From NCBI RefSeq assembly GCF_000227725.2, contig NZ_MU255056.1, forward strand, positions 1,103,591 through 1,167,590: a stretch of 64,000 nucleotides of DNA, in the 5' to 3' direction. This DNA is from Thiorhodospira sibirica ATCC 700588 (GTDB taxonomy: Bacteria > Pseudomonadota > Gammaproteobacteria > Ectothiorhodospirales > Ectothiorhodospiraceae). This document shows positions 27,288 to 34,659 of this stretch, one piece after another; the stretch's first letter is position 1; the number at the start of each line of letters is the position of its first letter. Position numbers and translations under genes: made by a program. The notes under the pieces are model-generated. The model was not told where the DNA came from. It worked only from the letters and a program-made list of their open reading frames with translations, and ran no database searches.

Positions 27288-28602
27288 ATTTTCTTCCGCT
27301 GCCCCGCAGACTTTCACCGTCGAACGCCTCAGCGCAGAAGGGTGTGGTGTGGCACGAATCGAAGGCAAGGCGGTGTTCATCGAAGGCGCCCTGCCCGGTG
27401 AACAGGTCAGCGCCCGCTATGTCCGCGGTCAACGGCGTTATGATGAGGCGCAACTGATCGAGGTGCTCAGTCCAAGCCCCGCACGGGTTACACCGCCCTG
27501 TCCGCATTTTAGCCATTGCGGCGGCTGTGCCTTGCAGCACCTCGCCCCCGATGCACAAATTCAGGCCAAAGCGCAGATCATGCGCGAACAGCTCGCGCAT
27601 ATCGGTGGGCTTGCTCCGGCGCAGCATCTGCCCCCGATCACCACTGCGCACACCCTGGGCTATCGACGCAAGGCCCGTTTAAGCGTGAAATATGTAGCCC
27701 CCAAAGGCGGCGTGCTGGTGGGTTTTAGGGAACGGCGGGGCCATTATCTGGCCGATTTGCAACACTGCCCGATATTGCATCCCCGCGTGGGCGAACGCCT
27801 CAACGTGCTCAAAGACCGCCTCACCACGCTGAAAAAACGCGACCGCATCCCGCAAATTGAACTCGCCGTCGGTGATGATGACCGCCCGGCGCTGATTTTT
27901 CGTACCCTGGATGTGCTGGGGGAAGCAGACCGGGAAACCTTGATCGCCCTGGGCAAAGACTGCGCGATGGACATCTGGCTACAACCCAAAGGCCCTGACA
28001 GCGCCGCTCCCTTATGGCCCACCGAGGACGCAGGTTTGTACTATGCCCATCCGGAATTTGCCGTCACTGTGCGCTTCACGCCGCTGGACTTTATCCAGGT
28101 CAACGCCGCCGTCAATCGCCTGATGGTGGCCCAAGCCATCGCCTTGCTAGCGCTTGAGCCACACCATAAGGTGCTGGATTTATATTGCGGCCTGGGTAAC
28201 TTCACCCTGCCGCTGGCCAGACACAGCGCCGAGGTGGTCGGCGTAGAAGGGGAGGCCAGCATGGTCGAACGCGCCCGCGCCAATGCGCAGGCCAATGGGA
28301 TTCATAATGTGCGTTACTACACCGCCGATCTCAGCCAGGCACAGGCAGATGCCCCGTGGTCTGGCGAACGTTTTGACCGGGTATTGCTGGACCCGCCGCG
28401 AGCCGGGGCAGCAGCCATCTTAGCAAACATCGCCGCCACCCAGGCCGAACGCATCGTCTATGTCTCCTGCAACCCCGCCACCCTCGCCCGCGACGCCGCC
28501 CAACTGGTTACCCAACACGGCTATCACCTGGAAGCCGCCGGGGCCATCGACATGTTCCCCCACACCGCCCACGCCGAATCCATCGCCGTGTTTAGCCGCT
28601 AA
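27274..28602 (+). CDS. rlmD: 23S rRNA (uracil-1939-C5)-methyltransferase RlmD
   Basis: 442 residues from ATG 27274. The frame is open further upstream but overlaps the exonuclease, and the TRAM-domain start (TFTVERLSAEGCGVARIEGK) fits here. Cysteines of the 4Fe-4S cluster are visible (CPHFSHCGGCALQH plus a later CPIL). The SAM domain has VLDLYCGLGNFTLPLA; the catalytic region has LLDPPRAG and VYVSCNPATLARD. Confidence 0.95.
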   Translation: MPGHKFSSAAPQTFTVERLSAEGCGVARIEGKAVFIEGALPGEQVSARYVRGQRRYDEAQLIEVLSPSPARVTPPCPHFSHCGGCALQHLAPDAQIQAKAQIMREQLAHIGGLAPAQHLPPITTAHTLGYRRKARLSVKYVAPKGGVLVGFRERRGHYLADLQHCPILHPRVGERLNVLKDRLTTLKKRDRIPQIELAVGDDDRPALIFRTLDVLGEADRETLIALGKDCAMDIWLQPKGPDSAAPLWPTEDAGLYYAHPEFAVTVRFTPLDFIQVNAAVNRLMVAQAIALLALEPHHKVLDLYCGLGNFTLPLARHSAEVVGVEGEASMVERARANAQANGIHNVRYYTADLSQAQADAPWSGERFDRVLLDPPRAGAAAILANIAATQAERIVYVSCNPATLARDAAQLVTQHGYHLEAAGAIDMFPHTAHAESIAVFSR

Positions 28603-28612
28603 ATACGCCGCA

Positions 28613-28638
28613 GGGAGCGCGCAGCTAAAGCTCCGCAT
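28613..28638. repeat. family B-type short hairpin
   Basis: GGGAGCGCGCAGC...GCTCCGCAT just after the rlmD stop. It resembles the terminal hairpins of the larger repeats at 33506 and 34287 and the one at 52131. Confidence 0.5.
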
Positions 28639-28674
28639 TGTCGTTGTATTCTTCCTTTAAGCCGAAAGAATTAA

Positions 28675-28688
28675 GAGCTTACACCTAG
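28675..28688 (+). repeat. 14-mer repeat GAGCTTACACCTAG, copy
   Basis: Exact copy directly before the DUF2442 fragment; surrounding bases differ from the other copies. Confidence 0.7.
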
Positions 28689-28695
28689 ACATGGT

Positions 28696-28887
28696 ATGGT
28701 TGGTTTGGCCGGTAAGGCAGTGCATTTTGATGAGCGGTATTTACAGGTTGATCTAGAGGACGGTCGGCGTATTTCCACACCGTTACATTGGTATCCGCCG
28801 TTGGAGCAGACGTCTGTGAAGACACTGCGTGATTATCATTTGAATATTGCGGCGATGTTGGAATTTCCGCTAAGCCGCGTTGCGTAG
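28696..28887 (+). CDS. DUF2442-like protein, short
   Basis: 63 residues. VHFDERYLQVDLEDGRRIST followed by PLHWYPPL matches the core of DUF2442 proteins, small proteins often found next to toxin-antitoxin-type genes. The C-terminus (DYHLNIAAMLEFPLSRVA) departs from the usual ending, so it may be truncated or fused to foreign sequence. No DUF4160-type partner is present. The 14-mer repeat lies 8 bases upstream. Confidence 0.55.
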   Translation: MVGLAGKAVHFDERYLQVDLEDGRRISTPLHWYPPLEQTSVKTLRDYHLNIAAMLEFPLSRVA

Positions 28888-28979
28888 AGGTTGCCGCCGG
28901 GAGTGCGGGGGAATTCGGCAGGCGGCATCGTTTCTTCCGGTATATTCAGCGTGGACACGCCAGCGTTTTAAACATCCGC

Positions 28980-29838
28980 TCAACGGCTGTCTTTATACAT
29001 CAATTGAGTAATCTGCTCGGAAACCAAGCCAATCAAAAAAACCGTCACCGCAGCGCTCAGCAAAAAGATGGTAGCCAAGGATAGCCGACCAAAGCTGAGA
29101 TAGGTGTAGGCATAATACCCGATAGCCAGCAAGCCATGCGCCAGCGCAACGGGCAAAAACAGCTTAAGCGGTGAGTATAAGGTGCCGATTTTAAAAATAA
29201 TCAGCAGGAAACGCACCCCCGTCTTTGAACAGGTGGATATGGCTTTTGCCGATGCGCCTGGCCGCTTTAATGGGGATATACGTCACCGGGTAGCCCGCCC
29301 GGAAAAAGGCCATCGTAATCGTGGTGGGATAGGAAAAGCCATTCGGCAACAGATACAAAAACTCGCGGAACTTATCGGCACGCACCGCCCGCAAGCCGGA
29401 GGTCAAATCCTGAATTCTTTGCCCGGTCATGTAGCTGGCCAGGCGATTATAAAAGCCATTGGCAATGCGGCGCCCGAAACTGGCTTGTGAAGCCCGGTCC
29501 CGCGCCCCGACCACCATATCATAACCCGCGTTGAGCGTATCCAGCAGACGGGGAATATCCGCCGGATCATGCTGCCCATCGGCATCCATAAACACAATCA
29601 CCTCGCCAGACGCCGCGCGCGCCCCGGTCTTAATCGCGGCCCCGTTACCCATGCTGTACGGATGCGAAACCACCTGCGCCCCCGCCGCCTGGGCTTGGGT
29701 TGCGGTATCATCGCTCGAGCCATCGTTCACGACAATCACCTGGGCATCAGGCCGCGTCTGCAAAATACGGCGCACCACCTCGGCAATACATAATCCTTCA
29801 TTCTTGGCAGGCAAAACAACGCTGATGGGTATAGGCAT
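28980..29838 (-). pseudogene. family 2 glycosyltransferase, frameshifted
   Basis: The N-terminal 210 residues form a GT-A domain of the dolichyl-phosphate mannosyltransferase type (ISVVLPAKNEGLCIAEVVRR, VIVVNDGSSDDTATQA, VIVFMDADGQHDPADI). The frame breaks near 29216 in a run of five G on the coding strand. The next frame supplies the normal two-helix membrane tail (RFLLIIFKIGTLYSPLKLFL, LIGLVSEQITQLMY) to 28980. One G fewer would restore a single gene. A sequencing error or a true null are both possible. Confidence 0.85.
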
Positions 29839-29903
29839 AATCGACGCATCGGTGACATAAGGATTCCCTAACTGTACTACAACGCGTAACGGCGCGCATT
29901 AAC

Positions 29904-30079
29904 GTGGCGGCATCTTCCAGATGCCGCATAAAAACCAGCGAACGCAAGATGCGTCCGCCACACCGTGGCGGCATCATCTTGATGCCGCAAAAAGAAAGCG
30001 ACGGCTGGAAGCCGCCGCCACGGGTGGCGGCATCATCTTGATGCCGCAAAAGAAAGCGACGGCTGGAAGCCGCCGCCAC
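29904..30079. repeat. tandem array of three family A structured repeats
   Basis: Three units at 29904-29961 (alpha), 29965-30021 and 30024-30079 (both beta). Each has the outer stem GTGGCGG/CCGCCAC. Alpha has hairpins GGCATC-TTCCA-GATGCC and ACGCA-AGA-TGCGT. Beta has GGCATCA-TCT-TGATGCC and CGGCT-GGA-AGCCG. This fills most of the non-coding gap between the glycosyltransferase and pilA. Confidence 0.85.
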
Positions 30080-30095
30080 GGTGGCATGGCTAAAC

Positions 30096-30120
30096 AATGC
30101 CGACTAAATAAGTCGGCATT
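30096..30120. promoter_or_regulatory. perfect hairpin upstream of pilA
   Basis: AATGCCGACT / AGTCGGCATT with loop AAATA, directly after the family A array and about 200 bases before pilA. No T-run follows. The rest of 30121-30327 shows nothing I can name. Confidence 0.55.
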
Positions 30121-30327
30121 GGGCAAGCGTGACAACGCACGAAGCAAGTAGGACGCATTTTGTGAGGGATAGGTAAACGGTGCTTGATAATCAAACGCTT
30201 GGGATTAAATACCCACATTGGCGCGGTGTATGCATGGACATTTGCACCCCTGGGATTGCGCAGCATCAGCTGCGCTTTAGACGTCTGGTTTCCAGGCTTT
30301 TTTCAATCGTTTATGGAGTGTCCAATA

Positions 30328-30816
30328 ATGAAAAGACAGTTACAACAAGGCTTTACTTTGATCGAACTGATGATCGTTATTGCGATCATTGGTATTTTGG
30401 CGGCGATTGCTTTGCCAGCTTATCAGGATTATACAATTAGGGCAAAGATGTCCGAAGTTGTTCTAGCGGCAAGTTCATGCCGTACAACGATCTCTGAGCT
30501 TTCTCAAACTGGACTTGCTGCGGCTCCTGCCGCAAATGGTTTCGGTTGCGGTGAGGATGACACTGGTCCCGTCTCTCAGTACGTTCAAACGATTCAAACT
30601 ACTGCAGACGGAGTCATCCAAGTTGTGCCTCGTAATATTGACGGCGCTGTTGATGGTGAAGTTGTTGAGCTGCGTCCGTATACCAATGCAGATGCAACAG
30701 TTGCTGCAGTTGGCGCTGATTTTGTGCGCGGTACGGCCCAGCCTATTCGTGCATGGCTTTGCGGACCAACGGGTGCTCTCGAAGCCAAATATTTACCGGG
30801 TACTTGCCGCGACTAA
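30328..30816 (+). CDS. pilA: type IV pilin (PilA)
   Basis: Major-type prepilin of 162 residues. The leader MKRQLQQG is cut before Phe by prepilin peptidase. The mature N-terminus [20 protein letters not shown] has Glu5 and the usual assembly helix. Four cysteines lie in the head domain, the last pair (WLCG, GTCRD) likely forming the C-terminal disulfide loop. The frame is open to 30184, but prepilin processing fixes the start at 30328. It stands alone, far from pilMNOPQ, and is followed by a strong terminator. Confidence 0.93.
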   Translation: MKRQLQQGFTLIELMIVIAIIGILAAIALPAYQDYTIRAKMSEVVLAASSCRTTISELSQTGLAAAPAANGFGCGEDDTGPVSQYVQTIQTTADGVIQVVPRNIDGAVDGEVVELRPYTNADATVAAVGADFVRGTAQPIRAWLCGPTGALEAKYLPGTCRD

Positions 30817-30843
30817 TTAGCAGCTAAATGGGAATGGAATTGT

Positions 30844-30937
30844 GGGGACAGTATACTTAATTCCCCTGACTGATCCTGCCTCGGAGTTCCGGGGAGTTCC
30901 GGGGACATATACTTAATTCCCCTGACTGATCCTGCCT
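30844..30937. repeat. two direct copies of a 37-38 bp motif after pilA
   Basis: Units at 30844-30881 and 30901-30937 start GGGGACA, contain TATACTTAATTCCCC and end CTGACTGATCCTGCCT. GGGGA...TCCCC can pair in each. They differ by one base. They resemble REP-type sequences linked to RAYT-like transposases; none is seen here. Confidence 0.65.
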
Positions 30938-30958
30938 GACCACAGGCACCCACCATCC

Positions 30959-30991
30959 AGCCCCCGAGGTTAGCGCCTCGGGGGCTTTTTT
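30959..30991 (+). terminator. rho-independent terminator of pilA
   Basis: Perfect 11-bp stem AGCCCCCGAGG / CCTCGGGGGCT with a 6-base loop TTAGCG, followed by six T. It lies 143 bases after the pilA stop. Confidence 0.9.
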
Positions 30992-31064
30992 CTGTGGTAG
31001 GCAACCACCACCCAGCCCCGCCATCGCCTCCCCAAACCCCCGGCAGATCGACTAGACTTGCCGC

Positions 31065-31250
31065 ATGGCCACCGACACCCCCGATCCATCCAACCCGGAG
31101 ACATCCACCAACGCCTCCCCGCGCCAATGGCACCGGGTCTTCGGCCTGGCGCTGGTCGATCTGTTCGCCGATGCCCCATGGGTGGTGGAACTGGAGCTGG
31201 AACTGGCCCTGAAAAGCCAACTGCTCGATGTCGCCATCATCGAAACTTAA
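31065..31250 (+). CDS. truncated hypothetical protein (possible nuclease-family N-terminus)
   Basis: 61 residues (MATDTPDPSNPETSTNAS, then WHRVFGLALVDLFADAPWVV and ELELALKSQLLDVAIIE). The latter part recalls the start of PD-(D/E)XK-like Rpn-type proteins, which normally continue for 200 or more residues. Here it stops just before a cluster of hairpins, so it is probably a 5' fragment. Family assignment is tentative. Confidence 0.45.
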   Translation: MATDTPDPSNPETSTNASPRQWHRVFGLALVDLFADAPWVVELELELALKSQLLDVAIIET

Positions 31251-31253
31251 CAA

Positions 31254-31603
31254 CCACCGGCTGAAAGCCGGTGGGTTAAAGTAACGGACTGAAAGTCCGG
31301 ATACGCGTCGACTAAACGACGCGTCCTAGCTGACACCGTGCCAAATCAAGGGACATCTGAAAACCACCGACGCCCAACAATGTTTTTTCAACACGGTACC
31401 TTCTCTGCTCAATGTCCTGTAACCCAGCGATGATCTGAAGCCCTGGCATTTTTAGCTGGTTTCGCTTCAACATGCGTCTATTTCTAATCACAGAAGGACT
31501 GTTTTGGAACCCTACTCTTTCACCACAGGCTTATACGCACTTTATCTGCGGGCCAGAAGGCTTGAGATGAAATCTGCCCGCCTGAAAGGCGGGGGTTTAA
31601 ACC
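31254..31603. repeat. hairpin cluster with shared TGAAA loops; IS200/IS605-like end
   Basis: Hairpins: CCACCGGC-TGAAA-GCCGGTGG (31254-31274), CGGAC-TGAAA-GTCCG (31285-31299), ACGCGTCG-ACTAAA-CGACGCGT (31303-31324) and CCCGCC-TGAAA-GGCGGG (31577-31593). The last is followed by the palindrome GGTTTAAACC. Between 31325 and 31576 I see no gene. The last hairpin looks like an IS200/IS605-type right end and abuts the 5' end of the next, truncated gene. Confidence 0.5.
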
Positions 31604-31646
31604 TTAAGTATGGAAATTAAAGGAATCTTTCTCGGTCACCCCCCAC

Positions 31647-32729
31647 ATGGATCGTCTCCCGGCTCCCAATGGTTGGCTTGATCCGCCTTTCACCCTCGCT
31701 GCTTTTGTCATTTGGGGTGGTTTGGTTGCTTGCATGTTTTGGCTGCGTAAAAAAATGCCAGTCCTGGCATTCGGGCTCATGTTTTTTCTCGCTGGGCATT
31801 TGCTCGAATCAACTTTCCTTAATTTAGAGCTGTATTTTGCTCATCGAAACTATGTACCGGCATTCGGACTGTACTTCGCGCTGGTTTATAGCCTCACTCA
31901 AATCCCCAAACAATATATTAAACTTGCGTGGGTTGGCTTTACAGGTTATTTGGTACTGTTTGCATTCGTATTGTATCAAGTCACATCGGGATGGAGTAAC
32001 CTTTATACCGCATCACATTTTTGGTTTGAAAAAAACCCCTATTCTGAACGTGCCACGCAGTTATTAGCCAACCAACTCATTGCAAACGGGGATTTTATCG
32101 GGGCGCGGCGTATCTTTGATAAAGCCGCCGAGCGCAGTCCATCGGTTGCCATGTTGCAGATTCAACGCACGCAATTTTGCAGGGAGCAAGAAGCTGAGTT
32201 TCCTGACTTACTCAAGGAAACAGAGGAAAAGCTCAGAGTCGCTGCTTACCATCAATTCGCCGCCATCGAGCTTTTCAAAATTAGCCATCAATACAACCCC
32301 GAAACATCTGCAAATTCAACATGCCCACCGCGCGACTATGATGCATTCGCTCGTTTGGTGCAAGCATTGCTGGATAACCCGCTTTATGCCGAAAATGACT
32401 TCACCCATGGCTACCTGATCGCGACGCTTGGCTTGATTGCCGTTCACCGTGACGACGATCTTGAGCGCGGCGCCGACTTATTTGAACAGGCATTCGCGAT
32501 TTATCCCGCCCAGGATTTCGCGACCTATGGGGCTTTCATGATGGGGAACCTGGGTCAATTTGAAAGAGCCTATGCGTTTCTTGACAGCGCGCGCGAACTC
32601 GCGCCAAAGCAGCCATTTAAACGCATCGAGCGTTTGCGGCATTATGATGAGGTGCAAACGGTTATTGAAGCGGCGCAAGCAATGAGCGAGCAATCAGAAA
32701 CACCCGTTGACACATTGCAGATGCCATAA
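31647..32729 (+). CDS. membrane protein with TPR-like domain, 5'-truncated
   Basis: 360 residues. Membrane segments lie at about 15-33, 38-58, 70-85 and 92-112 and include HLLESTFLNLELYFAHRNYV, a motif seen in large membrane TPR proteins of the O-antigen-polymerase/TMTC-like type. A soluble helical repeat region follows from about residue 130. Family members normally have several more N-terminal helices. The frame is open only from 31608, directly after the hairpin at 31577, so the 5' part seems lost. Proximity to pilA allows, but does not show, a pilin-modification role. Confidence 0.6.
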   Translation: MDRLPAPNGWLDPPFTLAAFVIWGGLVACMFWLRKKMPVLAFGLMFFLAGHLLESTFLNLELYFAHRNYVPAFGLYFALVYSLTQIPKQYIKLAWVGFTGYLVLFAFVLYQVTSGWSNLYTASHFWFEKNPYSERATQLLANQLIANGDFIGARRIFDKAAERSPSVAMLQIQRTQFCREQEAEFPDLLKETEEKLRVAAYHQFAAIELFKISHQYNPETSANSTCPPRDYDAFARLVQALLDNPLYAENDFTHGYLIATLGLIAVHRDDDLERGADLFEQAFAIYPAQDFATYGAFMMGNLGQFERAYAFLDSARELAPKQPFKRIERLRHYDEVQTVIEAAQAMSEQSETPVDTLQMP

Positions 32730-32754
32730 GGTAACCTGATTATTAATATAGCTC

Positions 32755-33055
32755 AGCCCGTTTAAGGAGGTGATGCGGCATGGGGGTTTGCGCACCGCCG
32801 CCTTACCCAGCTGAGGAAACATCGCAGCAAGATCGAAGCGGCGATTGAAGCGATAGCAGAACTCGCCGAGGTAGCGCGGCAGATGCTTGCCGCTGATGTG
32901 ATGATAGGAACCCCGCAGGCTGTTTTTTTGACGTTGCCCAGCACGGTGTTGAGCCACTGAAACTCAGGAATCTCCAGGCTGTGGTGGCCGCCACCGGTGA
33001 CGATGGGTAGTGCTCGAATTCGGCACTGACGAGCGCACGGCGATGGAGGGAACCT
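32755..33055 (-). pseudogene. IS1595-family (ISXO2-like) transposase remnant
   Basis: Reverse-strand frames give the C-terminal end of an ISXO2-type transposase: FQWLNTVLGNVKK in one frame, then NSLRGSYHHISGKHLPRYLG and EFCYRFNRRFDLAAM in another. The shift is at a run of seven A on the coding strand (one A too many). Only about the last 100 residues remain; the rest of the element is missing. Confidence 0.75.
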
Positions 33056-33086
33056 TGTTCGGTGAGCCGCACCCGCGCTTGCCCCC

Positions 33087-33473
33087 GTGGTGCTCGCCGC
33101 ACAGATTGCCGAGGATCCGTGGATTGCCTGGTTGCAGGCGCAGCAGGTGTTGGCACAGGTGGTCTATGATGACCCGGCAAGCCCGCAGCGCCCGGAGATT
33201 GAGGATACCTCAGATCGCAACTGGACACCGGAGATGCAACGCGCCTGGCCGCCTTTCATCATGGGTGTGAGTGAATTGTGGTTAGGCCTGATTGCTGAGT
33301 ATCAGCAAGACCCTGAACTGCCCAAGGATGCCCTGGCACGCTATCAGGCCTTGAGTGATACGCTGGATCAGCTCTGGCGGCATCAAGGCGGCCATGCCTT
33401 GATCCATCACTTAAGCGCTATATTTGCTTATCGTGAGGTCGACATCATCCGCCGCGAAACCTTCCGCTTCTAA
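33087..33473 (+). CDS. hypothetical protein, possibly a 3' fragment
   Basis: 128 residues from GTG 33087; the frame is open from 33066. It is soluble and Trp/Gln-rich (DPWIAWLQAQQVLAQVVYDD, WPPFIMGVSELWLGLIAEYQ, IIRRETFRF at the end). I do not recognise the family. The start abuts the IS1595 remnant, so it may have lost its N-terminus. A repeat of family B starts 33 bases after the stop. Confidence 0.5.
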   Translation: MVLAAQIAEDPWIAWLQAQQVLAQVVYDDPASPQRPEIEDTSDRNWTPEMQRAWPPFIMGVSELWLGLIAEYQQDPELPKDALARYQALSDTLDQLWRHQGGHALIHHLSAIFAYREVDIIRRETFRF

Positions 33474-33505
33474 CCCGCAAATTCAAGGAAGGGTGGCGCG
33501 TAGCC

Positions 33506-33604
33506 CCTGGGACCGCGTAGCACCAGCTACGCATCGAGGCCGCAGGCCTCGCGGGGGTTTATTAAAGCGTATTAAATGCGGAGCTTAAGCTCCACGCCCC
33601 CAGG
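33506..33604 (+). repeat. family B structured repeat, copy 1
   Basis: About 99 bp, CCTGGGACCGCG...CCCCCAGG. Contains hairpins GCGTAGC...GCTACGC, CGAGGCC-GCA-GGCCTCG and GGAGCTTAAGCTCC. It aligns along its whole length with the reverse complement of 34287-34380. Confidence 0.85.
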
Positions 33605-33622
33605 GACGGCAAGCACGATGTT

Positions 33623-34183
33623 TTATTGAGGCGGCAAAAAAGTTTCGATGATATCACCCTTGCGTTGCAACACGGTCACGCCTTGAGAGAGCGCCTGTTG
33701 TTTTAACTCATCATAGATCGAGAAGCTCGCTAGCACGAGATGATGTCGATAATCTTTGTACATGGGAAACAGCGTTTTAAAGTTTGTATACTTGCTGGTT
33801 AAGAGCTTTTTTAAATCGGCTTCATGGGCTTTATATTTGACTTCGATAATAGCGACATCTTCGCCATTGACCATCACAATATCGAACTCATCTTCCACTT
33901 TATCTGCGCTGCGCGTTAAGTTTTTATCAATAAAATCATAACGAATCCCGCCCAGCTCTTGAGTGTCTTTGAGTGAGTTAAAAAAGAACTCTTCGGTGAT
34001 TTCGCCCAGGTTGCGACCAAAGGCGCCGATCATTTCGCCGATTTTTTGAAGCTTACGATCAGTTTCGGCCATTTGGGCATCAGTCTTGGCAAACTGAGCA
34101 TCGGTTTTAGCCATTTGGGCATCGGTTTTAGCCTGAGCAACCGCGAGACTGGCAACCAGTGCTTTGAGTTCATCATCAGTCAT
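33623..34183 (-). CDS. coiled-coil protein with PD-(D/E)XK-like nuclease domain
   Basis: 186 residues from ATG at 34183; the frame extends upstream to 34303, into the repeat. The N-terminus has a heptad-like repeat (KTDAQMAKTDAQFAKTDAQM), a probable coiled coil. The C-terminal 110 residues show a restriction-like core: Asp in DEFDIVMVNG, then IIEVKYKAHEADLKKLL. This resembles DUF3782-type proteins. Whether it cuts DNA is inferred. It is bracketed by two inverted copies of repeat family B. Confidence 0.72.
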   Translation of the reverse strand: MTDDELKALVASLAVAQAKTDAQMAKTDAQFAKTDAQMAETDRKLQKIGEMIGAFGRNLGEITEEFFFNSLKDTQELGGIRYDFIDKNLTRSADKVEDEFDIVMVNGEDVAIIEVKYKAHEADLKKLLTSKYTNFKTLFPMYKDYRHHLVLASFSIYDELKQQALSQGVTVLQRKGDIIETFLPPQ

Positions 34184-34286
34184 AGGGATGTCTCCTTTTT
34201 TATGTGCAGTGCGATCAGTTAAATGTGCTGATGATACCTCAAAAAACTCACCCGTAAGGAAGCCTCTGCCGGGAGCGCGTAGCACT

Positions 34287-34380
34287 CTGGGATCGCGCAG
34301 CACCCGCTGCGCATTTGATACGCTTTAAACCCCACGAGGCCTGCGGCCTCGGTGCGCAGCGGGTGCTGCGCGGTCCCAGG
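34287..34380 (-). repeat. family B structured repeat, copy 2 (inverted)
   Basis: About 94 bp, inverted relative to 33506-33604. Paired changes keep the stem: GCGCAGC...GCTGCGC here against GCGTAGC...GCTACGC there. The central CGAGGCC-GCA-GGCCTCG hairpin is identical. A further partial unit (GGGAGCGCGTAGCAC) sits just left at 34271. 34381-34659 otherwise holds only the open leader frame of the next gene. Confidence 0.85.
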
Positions 34381-34659
34381 GGGCTTGTGTTTGCGTGGTA
34401 GGCGGGGTAGAGTAGCCACGCGGTGGCCGTTACGGCTGCTGCGCGGGATTGGCATCCCATGAAGAAGCGGAAAAGCCGCTTTGATGCGGTTTTTTTGTGT
34501 CTGTTATCTTTACTGCGCGCTTCTCGCTCCATGCGGGTGGCTGTATGTGGGCGTCTTCGACGCGCCAGACTTCTTCCTGGTATGCCAACCCATACAGTCG
34601 CCTGCGCCCCTTTAAGGGGGCACAGGAATTTATACACTTGTATGGAGTTGGCTAATCTA

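Noticed and set aside
28696-28887. Toxin-antitoxin pair around the DUF2442 fragment
   Set aside because: No partner gene of plausible length lies next to it, so there is no supported pair.
29904-30079. CRISPR-like tandem repeats
   Set aside because: Units abut with only 2-3 bases between them, so there are no spacers, and there are no cas genes. They are hairpin elements instead.
32990-33030. CTCGAATTCGGCAC, reminiscent of a cDNA cloning adaptor
   Set aside because: It lies in continuous genomic context at the end of the IS1595 remnant; one short match with an EcoRI site is not evidence of vector sequence.
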